Source: Candidatus Intestinimonas stercorigallinarum
Lineage (GTDB): Bacteria > Bacillota > Clostridia > Oscillospirales > Oscillospiraceae
DNA length: 12,379 bases
Direction: 5' to 3'
Assembly: GCA_019115345.1 (NCBI GenBank)
Contig: DXDV01000300.1
Coordinates: 1-12,379 of the forward strand
The notes beneath the pieces were generated by a model. The model was given only the letters and a program-made list of their open reading frames with translations. It was not told the origin of the DNA and did no database searches. The position numbers and the translations under genes were made by a program. Of the stretch, positions 6,461 to 12,379 are shown one piece after another (position 1 is the stretch's first letter; every line of letters begins with the position of its first letter).

Positions 6461-6480
6461 ATCGCGCCTCCTGTGTCCTT

Positions 6481-6500
6481 CCGGGCACGCCCGGTTTTTT
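6481..6500 (+). other. short GC palindrome followed by six T, antisense to the reductase leader
   Basis: CCGGGCACGCCCGG (6481-6494) is followed by TTTTTT on the plus strand, which resembles an intrinsic terminator. No plus-strand gene ends before it; the reductase is transcribed the other way. It may stop antisense transcription or be part of the reductase leader structure. The stem is only 5-6 bp. Confidence 0.3.
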
Positions 6501-6538
6501 CACTTTAACACGTACTTACGGTTGATTCAGCAGACATT

Positions 6539-6567
6539 ATTTTAGCACATGGGACCGCCGCCGTCTA
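6539..6567 (-). promoter_or_regulatory. candidate promoter of the reductase-NUDIX unit
   Basis: Read on the minus strand, TAGACG (6567-6562) and TAAAAT (6544-6539) are 17 nt apart. This would start transcription near 6532 and give a leader of about 70 nt. The -10 box is good; the -35 box matches the consensus at 4 of 6 positions. Confidence 0.45.
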
Positions 6568-6596
6568 CATAGGCTGGATAGAAAGGGGCGTGGGTC

Positions 6597-6782
6597 ATGG
6601 AGCGCTGTCCAAGCGGGGGCGAGGGCCTGGTGCTGCTGGCGGCGGCCGCCGCCATCTCCCTGGCACAGGGGCGGAGCACCGAAGAGCTGGAGTGCCTGTC
6701 CGCCTTTTTTTCCGTTTTGGGGGATCAGCTGGCCCTCATCGCCGTTCAGCGGGGGCAGAGCGAGTCGGCGTCCCAGGGATAG
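6597..6782 (+). CDS. small DUF6774-like protein
   Basis: This is a 61-residue protein with AAGGGG (6583-6588) 8 nt before the ATG. It starts with MERCPSGGEG, followed by an Ala-rich hydrophobic segment (LVLLAAAAAISLAQG, residues 11-25). The second helix, EELECLSAFFSVLGDQLALI, is followed by AVQRGQSE. The EL..LSA.F..LGD.L..IA.QR pattern matches, from memory, short clostridial proteins annotated DUF6774, whose function is unknown. It may be two packed helices rather than a membrane protein, since the hydrophobic stretch is short and interrupted. The gene stands alone, divergent from the reductase and 145 bp before ppx in the same direction. I see no convincing promoter of its own. Confidence 0.65.
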   Translation: MERCPSGGEGLVLLAAAAAISLAQGRSTEELECLSAFFSVLGDQLALIAVQRGQSESASQG

Positions 6783-6807
6783 AGACGTAAAATGTTTGTA
6801 ATCGCCA

Positions 6808-6836
6808 TTGCGCCGGCTGTCCGAAGGGAGTAAAAT
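6808..6836 (+). promoter_or_regulatory. candidate promoter of ppx-ppk1
   Basis: TTGCGC (6808-6813) and TAAAAT (6831-6836) are separated by 17 nt, predicting a start near 6843, just before the leader hairpin. The -10 box is good; the -35 box is weak beyond TTG. No convincing Pho-box direct repeats are seen near it. Confidence 0.45.
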
Positions 6837-6851
6837 AGATTGAACATCATG

Positions 6852-6895
6852 CGATACCGCCGCTCTTTGCCGGTTCTCCGGCTCGGCGGTCATCG
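6852..6895 (+). promoter_or_regulatory. long nested hairpin in the ppx leader
   Basis: CGAT plus ACCGCCG (6852-6862) pairs with CGGCGGT, one bulged C, and ATCG (6884-6895). An inner stem GCCGG/CCGGC (6869-6882, TTCT loop) stacks inside. No T-run follows, so it is not a terminator. It ends 32 nt before the ppx start and could affect mRNA stability or translation. Confidence 0.4.
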
Positions 6896-6927
6896 GATCA
6901 CTCTCAACAGAAAGCTGGGATCGAAAC

Positions 6928-7824
6928 ATGCTCTGCGGCATCGTTGACCTGGGCTCCAACACCATCCGCCTCTCCATTTATCACTGCGAAGGGAAAGAAT
7001 ACCGGCTGCTCATGCACAAAAAGACCATGGCGGGGCTGGCGGGCTACGTCCAGGACGGGGTCCTCTCCGACAGCGGCATCCTGGTGGCCTGCCGGACCCT
7101 GGCGGGCTACCGCGCCCTGCTGGACAACTTCAACGTCACCCACATGCACGTCTTTGCCACCGCCTCCCTGCGGAACATCGCCAACACCAGCGAGGCGGTG
7201 GAGACCATCCGGGACGTCACCGGCATCGGGGTGGAGGTCCTCTCCGGCGACGAGGAGGCCGCCCTCTCCTTCCGGGGGGCAGTGCTGCCCGGCGGCGTGC
7301 CCACCGGAGTGCTGGCCGACATCGGCGGCGGCTCCTTCGAGCTGGTGGGCTATGAGGACATGTCCATCACCTCCGCCTGCTCCCTCCCCATCGGCTCCCT
7401 CTCCCTCTTCACCCGCTTCACCGGAGAGCTCTTCCCCACCTCCATCGAGCGGAAGGAGATGCGCTCCTTCGTGCAGGACGCCCTGGACAAGGCGGGGGCG
7501 AGGCACATCCAGCGCAAGCACCTGTGCGGCGTGGGCGGCACCGTGCGCGCTCTGGCCAAGCTGTGCAACGACGTCTACCACCGGGACCCTGAGCTGCGGG
7601 TGATGTCGTCCCAGGAGCTGCGGGACCTCTACAAGCTCCTCAAGAAGGACGGCAAGGACACCCTCCGGCAGATCCTCCGCGCCGCCCCCGACCGGGTCCA
7701 CACCCTCCTGCCCGGCCTCATCATCCTCAACGCCATCGTCAAGACCTGCGGCGTGGAGACGGTGACGGCCTCCGCCTCCGGCGTGCGGGAGGGGTACCTG
7801 ATGACCAGGGTCTTAAACATATGA
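6928..7824 (+). CDS. ppx: Ppx/GppA-family exopolyphosphatase (short form)
   Basis: This 298-residue cytoplasmic enzyme is expected to release phosphate from polyphosphate ends, or to hydrolyse pppGpp as GppA does; sequence alone does not separate the two. The ASKHA-fold motifs are all visible: DLGSNTIRLSIY (7-18), ATASLRNIANT (77-87), SGDEEAALSFRG (106-117, with the catalytic Glu), DIGGGSFEL (131-139) and CGVGGTVRAL near residue 200. It lacks the C-terminal HD-like domains of the roughly 500-residue E. coli enzyme, as is common for short Ppx/GppA proteins in Firmicutes. The ribosome binding site is poor (AGAAAGCTGGGA, 6908-6919). ppk1 begins 22 nt after its stop, so the polyphosphate-degrading and polyphosphate-making enzymes are probably cotranscribed. 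Confidence 0.88.
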   Translation: MLCGIVDLGSNTIRLSIYHCEGKEYRLLMHKKTMAGLAGYVQDGVLSDSGILVACRTLAGYRALLDNFNVTHMHVFATASLRNIANTSEAVETIRDVTGIGVEVLSGDEEAALSFRGAVLPGGVPTGVLADIGGGSFELVGYEDMSITSACSLPIGSLSLFTRFTGELFPTSIERKEMRSFVQDALDKAGARHIQRKHLCGVGGTVRALAKLCNDVYHRDPELRVMSSQELRDLYKLLKKDGKDTLRQILRAAPDRVHTLLPGLIILNAIVKTCGVETVTASASGVREGYLMTRVLNI

Positions 7825-7846
7825 CGATCATGTGAGGTGTCCCGCC

Positions 7847-9994
7847 ATGTCTGAACATCAGCCTGATTACAGCTATACCCAGGAACGGGAGCTCTCCTGG
7901 CTCCGCTTCAACGAACGGGTCATGGAGGAGGCCAGGGACGAGACCGTCCCCCTCTTCGAGCGGCTCAAATTCACCGCCATCTTCACCAGCAACCTGGACG
8001 AGTTCTTTATGATCCGGGTGGGCTCCATTTATGACCTCACTCTGGTCAAAAAAGCCCATGTGGACAATAAGAGCGGCCTCACCCCCGCCCAGCAGCTCTC
8101 GGCCATCTTCCAGGCGGTGGGTCCCCTCTACAAGCAGCGGGACAAGCTCATGGCCCAGCTGGAGACCCGGCTGCGCAGCTGCAACATCTGCTCCCTCTCC
8201 ATGGCCGAGCTGGATGTGAAGGAGCGCAAGCAGTGCGACCGCTATTTCCGGGACTACATCCTGCCCATCCTCTCTCCCCAGGTGGTGGACACCCTGCACC
8301 CCTTTCCCCACCTGCCCAGCAAGTCCCTGAACATCGCCGTGGAGCTGCGGCGGGAGGGGGAGACCTCCTTCGGCGTGGTCCCCATCCCCAGGAGCCTGCC
8401 CCCCTTCCTGCGCCTGAGCGAGCGGGGCCTGCGGTACATTCTCACCGAGCAGATCGTCCTGGAGCATGTGGGGGAGATCTTCGACCAGTACCAGGTGGTG
8501 AGCGGCGCGGTGATCGCGGTGACCCGGAACGCCGACATCTCCCCCGAGGACGAGGACTACGACGTCAACGACGACTACCGCCAGCACATGCGCAAGGTCC
8601 TCAAAAAGCGTTCCCGGTTGGCCCCTGTGCGCCTGGAGGTCCAGGGCTCCGCCAGCGACACCCTGCTGGACTGCCTGTGCCGGCGGCTCTCCCTCTCCAA
8701 GGAGCAGGTCTTTCGCTCCAAGTCCCCCCTGGTGCTCAGCTATGTCTACACCCTGGAGGGGCTCCTCCCCGAGGAGAGCCGGACCGCCCTGTGCTACCCG
8801 CCCTTCACCCCCAAGGCGCCCGCCGGACTGGCGCGGAATGAGAAGCTCATCCCCCAGGTCCTCCGCCGGGACGCCCTGCTCTTCTACCCCTTCCACTCCA
8901 TGGACCCCTTCCTCCGGCTGGTGAAGGAGGCCGCCAACGACCCCGCCGTCCTCTCCATCAAGATCACCATCTACCGCCTGGCCTCCAAGGCCAAGCTCAT
9001 CGAATACCTGGCCGCCGCCGCGGAAAACGGCAAGGACGTCACCGTCCTCATGGAGCTCAGAGCCCGCTTCGACGAGCAGAACAACATCCAGTGGGCCGAG
9101 CGCCTGGAGGAGGCGGGCTGCACCGTCATCTACGGCTTTGAGGGCTTCAAGGTCCACTCCAAGATCTGTCTCATCACCCGCCGGGAGCGGGGACATATCC
9201 AGCACATCACCCAGGTGGGCACCGGCAACTACAACGAAAAGACGGCCAAGCTCTACACCGACCTCTGCCTCATGACGGCCAATCCCGCCATCGGCGCCGA
9301 CGCCGCCGCCTTCTTCCAGAACATCTCCATCGCCAACCTGGACGGGGAGTACCGCCACCTGCTGGTGGCCCCCAACGGTCTCAAGCCCCGGCTCATGGCC
9401 CTCATCGACGGGGAGACCACCAAGGCCAGGGCCGGACATCCCGCCCACATCTTCATCAAGTGCAACTCGGTCACCGACCGGGAGCTCATCGACAAGCTCT
9501 CCGAGGCCAGCCAGGCCGGAGTGGACATCGTGATGAACGTCCGGGGCATCTGCTGCCTCCGCCCCGGCGTCCCCGGCAAGACCGACCGCATCAAGGTCTT
9601 TTCCATCGTGGGCCGCTTCCTGGAGCACCCCCGGATCTTCGTCTTTGGCACCGGGCCGGAAGCCAAGGTCTACATCGGCTCGGCAGACCTCATGACCCGG
9701 AACACCGAGCACCGGGTGGAGATCGCCTGTCCCATCCTGGACCAGGCCATCCGCCAGCAGATCTTCCACTATGTGGACGTGCTGCGGTCGGACAACGTCA
9801 AGGCCCGGCTCATGTGCTCCGACGGGCACTACTGCCATGTTCCCGACCACGGCGAGCCGCCGGTGGACGCCCAGGCCGTCTTTATGGCGGAGGCCGCCGA
9901 CCAGGAGCCGCCGGAGGGTCCCGCCCTCCCCGCCCCCGCTGAGCGGAAGGGTCTCCTCTCCGCCTTGTCGCGGCGGCTTTTCCGGCAGAAATGA
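7847..9994 (+). CDS. ppk1: polyphosphate kinase 1
   Basis: PPK1 reversibly moves the gamma-phosphate of ATP onto polyphosphate. The 715-residue protein has the full architecture: N domain from ELSWLRFNERVMEEA (15-29), head domain with HPFPHLPSKSLNIAVEL (151-167), then two phospholipase-D-like catalytic domains. His437 in FKVHSKICLI matches the autophosphorylated histidine (E. coli His435), and His594 in FLEHPRIFVFG matches the second conserved histidine (His592). RARFDEQNNIQWAERLEEAG and KVYIGSADLMTRN are also family signatures. Residues after about 665 form an Ala/Pro/Glu-rich linker ending in a basic helix-like tail (RKGLLSALSRRLFRQK) that goes beyond the core. ATG 7847 is preferred to GTG 7832 because GAGGTG (7834-7839) is spaced 7 nt from the ATG. 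A repeat element starts 2 nt after the stop. Confidence 0.96.
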   Translation: MSEHQPDYSYTQERELSWLRFNERVMEEARDETVPLFERLKFTAIFTSNLDEFFMIRVGSIYDLTLVKKAHVDNKSGLTPAQQLSAIFQAVGPLYKQRDKLMAQLETRLRSCNICSLSMAELDVKERKQCDRYFRDYILPILSPQVVDTLHPFPHLPSKSLNIAVELRREGETSFGVVPIPRSLPPFLRLSERGLRYILTEQIVLEHVGEIFDQYQVVSGAVIAVTRNADISPEDEDYDVNDDYRQHMRKVLKKRSRLAPVRLEVQGSASDTLLDCLCRRLSLSKEQVFRSKSPLVLSYVYTLEGLLPEESRTALCYPPFTPKAPAGLARNEKLIPQVLRRDALLFYPFHSMDPFLRLVKEAANDPAVLSIKITIYRLASKAKLIEYLAAAAENGKDVTVLMELRARFDEQNNIQWAERLEEAGCTVIYGFEGFKVHSKICLITRRERGHIQHITQVGTGNYNEKTAKLYTDLCLMTANPAIGADAAAFFQNISIANLDGEYRHLLVAPNGLKPRLMALIDGETTKARAGHPAHIFIKCNSVTDRELIDKLSEASQAGVDIVMNVRGICCLRPGVPGKTDRIKVFSIVGRFLEHPRIFVFGTGPEAKVYIGSADLMTRNTEHRVEIACPILDQAIRQQIFHYVDVLRSDNVKARLMCSDGHYCHVPDHGEPPVDAQAVFMAEAADQEPPEGPALPAPAERKGLLSALSRRLFRQK

Positions 9995-9995
9995 T

Positions 9996-10028
9996 AAAAA
10001 CTGCCGCCGTTTGAAAAACGGCGGCAGT
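9996..10028. repeat. left 33-bp inverted repeat arm
   Basis: It begins AAAAACTGCCGCCG and ends CGGCGGCAGT, and it is identical in inverse to 10253-10285. Its own two halves form a 12-14-bp stem around GAA. It starts 2 nt after the ppk1 stop codon. Confidence 0.9.
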
Positions 10029-10029
10029 T
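9996..10029 (-). terminator. terminator for the DUF3048 gene transcript
   Basis: On the minus strand the left arm is a 13-14-bp hairpin followed by TTTTT (complement of 9996-10000). The minus-strand mRNA would cross the whole element and end at the ppk1 stop codon. Confidence 0.6.
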
Positions 10030-10210
10030 CAGCTTGTCGAAAAACCTCCGTGAGACGGCAGACGTGCCGCAGAGGTGCAGGGGAGCTCGAGGGGGCGGCA
10101 GCCCGCCTCGAATGGGATGACATCCCCCGCAGCCCTTGCAGGGCAAGGGCTGCGGCGAGCAAAGCGAGGACTTTTCCGCCCTGGAGAGGGCGGGAAAGTA
10201 ACGGGATGCA

Positions 10211-10250
10211 GGCTGTCGAAAAAGTCCCCCAAGGGACCTTTTCGACAGCC
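10211..10250. repeat. 18-bp internal palindrome of the element
   Basis: GGCTGTCGAAAAAGTCCC pairs with GGGACCTTTTCGACAGCC around CCAA, with one mismatch. No T-run follows, so it is not itself an obvious terminator. Its CTGTCGAAAA half resembles the sequence just inside the left terminus (10033-10043). Confidence 0.7.
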
Positions 10251-10252
10251 TG

Positions 10253-10285
10253 ACTGCCGCCGTTTTTCAAACGGCGGCAGTTTTT
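10253..10285. repeat. right 33-bp inverted repeat arm
   Basis: Perfect reverse complement of 9996-10028. It begins ACTGCCGCCG and ends with TTTTT, 24 nt before the stop codon of the DUF3048 gene on the other strand. Confidence 0.9.
10253..10285 (+). terminator. terminator for the ppx-ppk1 transcript
   Basis: ACTGCCGCCGTTT pairs with AAACGGCGGCAGT around a short TTC loop, followed by TTTTT and then CATCTTT on the plus strand. The left arm has no such T-run on this strand, so ppk1 mRNA probably reads through the whole element and stops here. Confidence 0.65.
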
Positions 10286-10309
10286 CATCTTTACTTCGCC
10301 TGGTTTCAC

Positions 10310-11398
10310 TCACGCCATGGTGACGGCGGCATCCAGGGGGACGATGTTCACATAGGTGTTCCCCCGGCCCAGAACCAGCGGCTCCCCCGCCTGGGTGGTA
10401 TAGGTCATGGGACTCTCCCGGTCCGGCTTGCTCCAGCGGATGGGGATGGCCTGGCCGCCGCAGGCAAACCAGCCCTCTCCCTCGCCCACCACGTCCACAT
10501 CCATGTGGCCCAGGCTGTCCCCGGTGTAGCGGCAGCGGGTCTGGACCACGAGGACGTTGGTCACCGCCACCTGCTCCCCGGTGGCGCCGTCCACGTAGGC
10601 TTCGCCGTACTCCTCCACCAGATAGGCGTTCAGGCCGGCGTCGTAGGTAAAGACGCCGGTCTTATAGTTGGAGAAGGGTACCGTCACCACCGCGGCTGGC
10701 TCCCCGCCCTCCGGCGTGCCGTCGTCGGCAAAGACCAGGCCCGCGTCGTAGCCCTCCTCGTGCTCCAGGCGCAGGTCCTCCGGCAGGTAGGTGAGGATGG
10801 ACGTCCCGGTGGCCACCACGCTGTGCTCGTAGCCGTTCTCCTTCCGCCGGTCGGCGTCCCGCCACATCATATTGCTCTCCGGGCTCTTTCCCAGGTAGGG
10901 TCCCCGAACGGCGTCGAAGTGGTCCACGTCCCAGGCCCAGAGGTCGTCGTATGCCTCGTCGCTGCCCCCGGCGTGGACGAAGAGGGCGTCGTGTCCCAGG
11001 GCCAGCTCGATGTAATAGGGCCGGGTAGAGCGGATGGAGCCGATGGTCCCCACGTCCTCCACCGACTGGTAGACTGCCAGCATCCGGGTGATGCCCCCTT
11101 CCGCCACCACCTCATAGATGATGTCTGCCTGGGATTGGCCCAGCTGGGGCAGCGCCTCCCGCAGATTGTTGAGCATGACGGCCACCGGACGCAGCGCCGC
11201 CGTCTCCTCATCGGCGGGCAGCCCGGAGAGGGGGTTCACGGGGCCGTTGTAAGGGGTGGGCTCCGGCGTGGCCGTGGCCGCCGGGGGCGGCGTGGTGACC
11301 GCCGGCTCGGGGGTGGGGGTGGGCTCCGCCTGGGTACCGCAGGCGGTGAGGCAGAGCAGGCCGGCGAGACACAGCGCCGGCAGCAGAGGAACTCTCAT
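10310..11398 (-). CDS. DUF3048 (YerB-like) lipoprotein
   Basis: This is a 362-residue exported lipoprotein. Residues 1-19 are a signal peptide (MRVPLLPALCLAGLLCLTA) with lipobox LTAC, making Cys20 the lipidated residue after cleavage by signal peptidase II. A Thr/Pro/Glu linker (about 24-48) is followed by the DUF3048 domain: NPLSG, RPVAVMLNNLREALPQLG, ADIIYEVVAEGGITRMLAVY and IGSIRSTRPYYIELALGHDA. The C-terminal subdomain includes VPFSNYKTGVFTYD and ends with GRGNTYVNIVPLD. The family includes B. subtilis YerB; its molecular role is unknown, though an extracytoplasmic one is implied. ATG 11398 is chosen because it gives the signal peptide and has GGAGG 7 nt upstream. The frame stays open further upstream but crosses the promoter. 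Confidence 0.92.
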   Translation of the reverse strand: MRVPLLPALCLAGLLCLTACGTQAEPTPTPEPAVTTPPPAATATPEPTPYNGPVNPLSGLPADEETAALRPVAVMLNNLREALPQLGQSQADIIYEVVAEGGITRMLAVYQSVEDVGTIGSIRSTRPYYIELALGHDALFVHAGGSDEAYDDLWAWDVDHFDAVRGPYLGKSPESNMMWRDADRRKENGYEHSVVATGTSILTYLPEDLRLEHEEGYDAGLVFADDGTPEGGEPAAVVTVPFSNYKTGVFTYDAGLNAYLVEEYGEAYVDGATGEQVAVTNVLVVQTRCRYTGDSLGHMDVDVVGEGEGWFACGGQAIPIRWSKPDRESPMTYTTQAGEPLVLGRGNTYVNIVPLDAAVTMA

Positions 11399-11429
11399 AT
11401 CGTCGCCTCCATATATTTTGGGTACTCTC

Positions 11430-11458
11430 ATCTTACCCCCCGCTCTACGCCCTGTCAA
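11430..11458 (-). promoter_or_regulatory. promoter of the DUF3048 gene
   Basis: On the minus strand, TTGACA (11458-11453) and TAAGAT (11435-11430) are 17 nt apart. This gives a start near 11423 and a short leader of about 25 nt to ATG 11398. Confidence 0.75.
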
Positions 11459-11470
11459 CCGCCGGTTCGA

Positions 11471-11482
11471 CCACTTTCGTGG
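11471..11482. promoter_or_regulatory. palindrome midway between the divergent promoters
   Basis: CCACTTTCGTGG has 4-bp arms and lies within weaker flanking symmetry (TTC before, GAA after). It is centred near 11476, exactly midway between the -35 boxes of the two divergent promoters (11458 and 11494), so it is a possible shared operator. Short palindromes also occur by chance. Confidence 0.3.
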
Positions 11483-11493
11483 AAAATTCACTC

Positions 11494-11522
11494 TTGTTCC
11501 GCCCTCTTTTTTTCGGTATAAT
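11494..11522 (+). promoter_or_regulatory. promoter of the DUF4364 gene
   Basis: TTGTTC (11494-11499), then 17 nt, then a perfect TATAAT (11517-11522). The predicted start is near 11529. The roughly 60-nt leader holds a GC palindrome, CGGCCT-GGAC-AGGCCG (11555-11570), ahead of AGGAGG at 11581-11586. Confidence 0.7.
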
Positions 11523-11592
11523 GTGAAGTTAGGGCGGACCGTTCCCGGCCATTCCGGCCTGGACAGGCCGCCGCCCGGCAAGGAGGTACGCC

Positions 11593-12135
11593 ATGGCCCG
11601 CGTTGGATTCATCCACGATAAGCTGGACATCAAGTTCCTGGTGCTCTACATCATGTCCCGTGTGGTAGCCCCCATCGACATGCCCACTCTGGCAGACCTC
11701 ACCATGTGCGATGAGGGCGTGGACTACTTCGCCTTCGCGGAGGCCGTCCACGAGCTGGTGGACACCGAGCATCTGCTCCTGGAGGAGGACCGCTACGCCA
11801 TCACCGACAAGGGGCGGAAAAACGGCGCCATCTGCGAGAGCAGTCTCCCCTACTCCGTCCGGGTCAAGTGCGACAAGAACGTGGCCAAGCTCAACAGCCG
11901 GCTGCGCCGGGACGCCCAGGTCCGCTCCGAGCGCGTCCCACGGGAGGACGGCACCTTCACCCTAGTGATGGCCCTGGACGATGAGCACGGGAACCTCCTC
12001 ACCATCGAGATGCTGGCCGCCACCGAGCAGCAGTGCGACCGGCTCTCCGAGCAGTTCAAGGCCCACCCGGAGCAGATCTACAACGGGGTGCTGGACGTGC
12101 TGCTCACCGACTTTGACGGAAAGGAGCAGAGCTGA
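11593..12135 (+). CDS. DUF4364 family protein (winged-helix-like)
   Basis: This 180-residue cytoplasmic protein belongs to the Firmicutes DUF4364 family; its function is unknown. The first 80 residues read like a winged-helix domain: KLDIKFLVLYIMSRVVAPID (helix 1), MPTLADLTMCDEGVDYFAFAEAVHELVDTEHL (helices 2-3) and LLEEDRYAITDKGRKNGAICESSLP (the wing, with the 'YAITDKGR' pattern common in transcriptional regulators). A C-terminal alpha/beta part follows (GTFTLVMALDDEHGNLLTIEMLAATEQQCDRL). A DNA-binding role is inferred from this fold resemblance only. AGGAGG lies 6 nt before the ATG. The next gene starts on the base after its stop. Confidence 0.88.
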   Translation: MARVGFIHDKLDIKFLVLYIMSRVVAPIDMPTLADLTMCDEGVDYFAFAEAVHELVDTEHLLLEEDRYAITDKGRKNGAICESSLPYSVRVKCDKNVAKLNSRLRRDAQVRSERVPREDGTFTLVMALDDEHGNLLTIEMLAATEQQCDRLSEQFKAHPEQIYNGVLDVLLTDFDGKEQS

Positions 12136-12379
12136 TTGGACGTGCCCACGCTGATGGGACAGCCCATCACCCAGTTGTTCCTCTATTTTATCTTCTACTC
12201 CTTCTGCGGCTGGCTTTGGGAGACCTGCTACTGCTCCGTGCTGGAGCGGCACTATGTTCCCCGGGGCTTTCTCTACGGGCCCATCTGCCCCATCTACGGA
12301 GTGGGCTTCCTGCTGATGATCCTCTTTTTCGCCCCTCTCAAGGACAATCTGGTGACCTTCTATTTCGTGGCCGTGGTGG
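12136..12379 (+). CDS. putative ABC transporter permease, CmpB type (partial, cut by window end)
   Basis: The first 81 codons of a membrane protein are present. After LDVPTLMGQPITQ comes a hydrophobic helix, LFLYFIFYSFCGWLWET, then CYCSVLERHYVPRGFLYGPICPIYG, then a second helix starting VGFLLMILFF. The pattern 'YSF.GW.WET' followed by 'RGFL.GP.CPIYG' is the signature of the family named 'putative ABC transporter permease' (PF06541). Its members are not proven transporters. I chose TTG 12136 because AAGGAG (12121-12126) is 9 nt upstream and it begins right after the DUF4364 stop. GTG 12142 and ATG 12154 are alternatives. Confidence 0.85.
   Translation, partial: MDVPTLMGQPITQLFLYFIFYSFCGWLWETCYCSVLERHYVPRGFLYGPICPIYGVGFLLMILFFAPLKDNLVTFYFVAVV

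Larger units (their letters stand above)
9996..10285. mobile_element. 290-bp MITE-like palindromic repeat element
   Basis: The stretch between ppk1 and the DUF3048 gene codes for nothing convincing but is highly structured. Bases 9996-10028 are the exact reverse complement of 10253-10285 (33 bp). The similarity continues inward imperfectly (GCTTGTCGAAAAACC against the inverted GGCTGTCGAAAAGG). Each terminus is itself a hairpin. Internal hairpins occur at 10044-10076, 10114-10126, 10127-10155 (13 bp, nearly perfect), 10171-10197 and 10211-10250 (18 bp, one mismatch). Non-coding DNA with long inverted termini and no transposase fits a non-autonomous transposon or a dispersed palindromic repeat. 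I see no clear target-site duplication. It fills the whole convergent intergenic region. Confidence 0.6.

Noticed and set aside
7832..7846. GTG 7832 as the ppk1 start.
   Set aside because: GAGGTG at 7834-7839 would lie inside the added codons and is correctly spaced for ATG 7847.
7739..10309. A very long minus-strand open frame opposite ppk1.
   Set aside because: GC-rich third positions of ppk1 keep the antisense frame open. The peptide is Gly/Val/His/Asp-rich with no domain, while the plus strand encodes an unmistakable PPK1.
11399..11581. Upstream extension of the DUF3048 protein.
   Set aside because: It would remove the N-terminal signal peptide and lipobox position and crosses both promoters; ATG 11398 has its own GGAGG.

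Overview
The window is GC-rich, bacterial and densely coding. It fits a high-GC Clostridia (Oscillospiraceae; Flavonifractor/Lawsonibacter-like). The evidence is the gene families (DUF4364, CmpB-type permease, DUF3048 lipoprotein, a ferredoxin-tailed aldo/keto reductase, short Ppx/GppA, a DUF6774-like small protein), strong AGGAGG ribosome binding sites and sigma-A-type promoters. The taxonomic call is inference from family content, not from a marker gene.

Left (1-3150): the last codons of an unknown gene, then a promoter, a structured leader ending in an intrinsic terminator, and the operon larE-larB-larC. These three genes make the nickel-pincer nucleotide (NPN) cofactor of lactate racemase-type (LarA) enzymes: LarB carboxylates and hydrolyses NaAD, LarE inserts sulfur, and LarC inserts nickel. 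No larA lies in the window. The leader carries the octamer CCAGAAGG three times, each as the tip of a hairpin with an AGAA loop. The third hairpin cannot coexist with the terminator, so the leader looks like an antitermination switch. I do not recognise it as a named RNA class.

Middle left (3149-6460, minus strand): a ferredoxin-tailed aldo/keto reductase overlaps a NUDIX hydrolase (ATGA), followed by feoA and feoB (GTGA overlap). FeoB has the whole G domain and the first membrane block but stops exactly before the Cys/second-Gate region, so about one third of the usual protein is missing.

Middle right (6597-10309): a 61-codon DUF6774-like small gene, then ppx and ppk1. That pair couples polyphosphate breakdown and synthesis. 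After ppk1 lies a 290-bp element with perfect 33-bp inverted termini and a stack of internal hairpins. It looks like a MITE-like or palindromic dispersed repeat, and it also supplies the terminators for both converging genes.

Right (10310-12379): a DUF3048 lipoprotein gene (minus strand) is divergent from DUF4364 and a CmpB-type membrane protein that runs off the end. Two good promoters face away from each other with a small palindrome midway between their -35 boxes.
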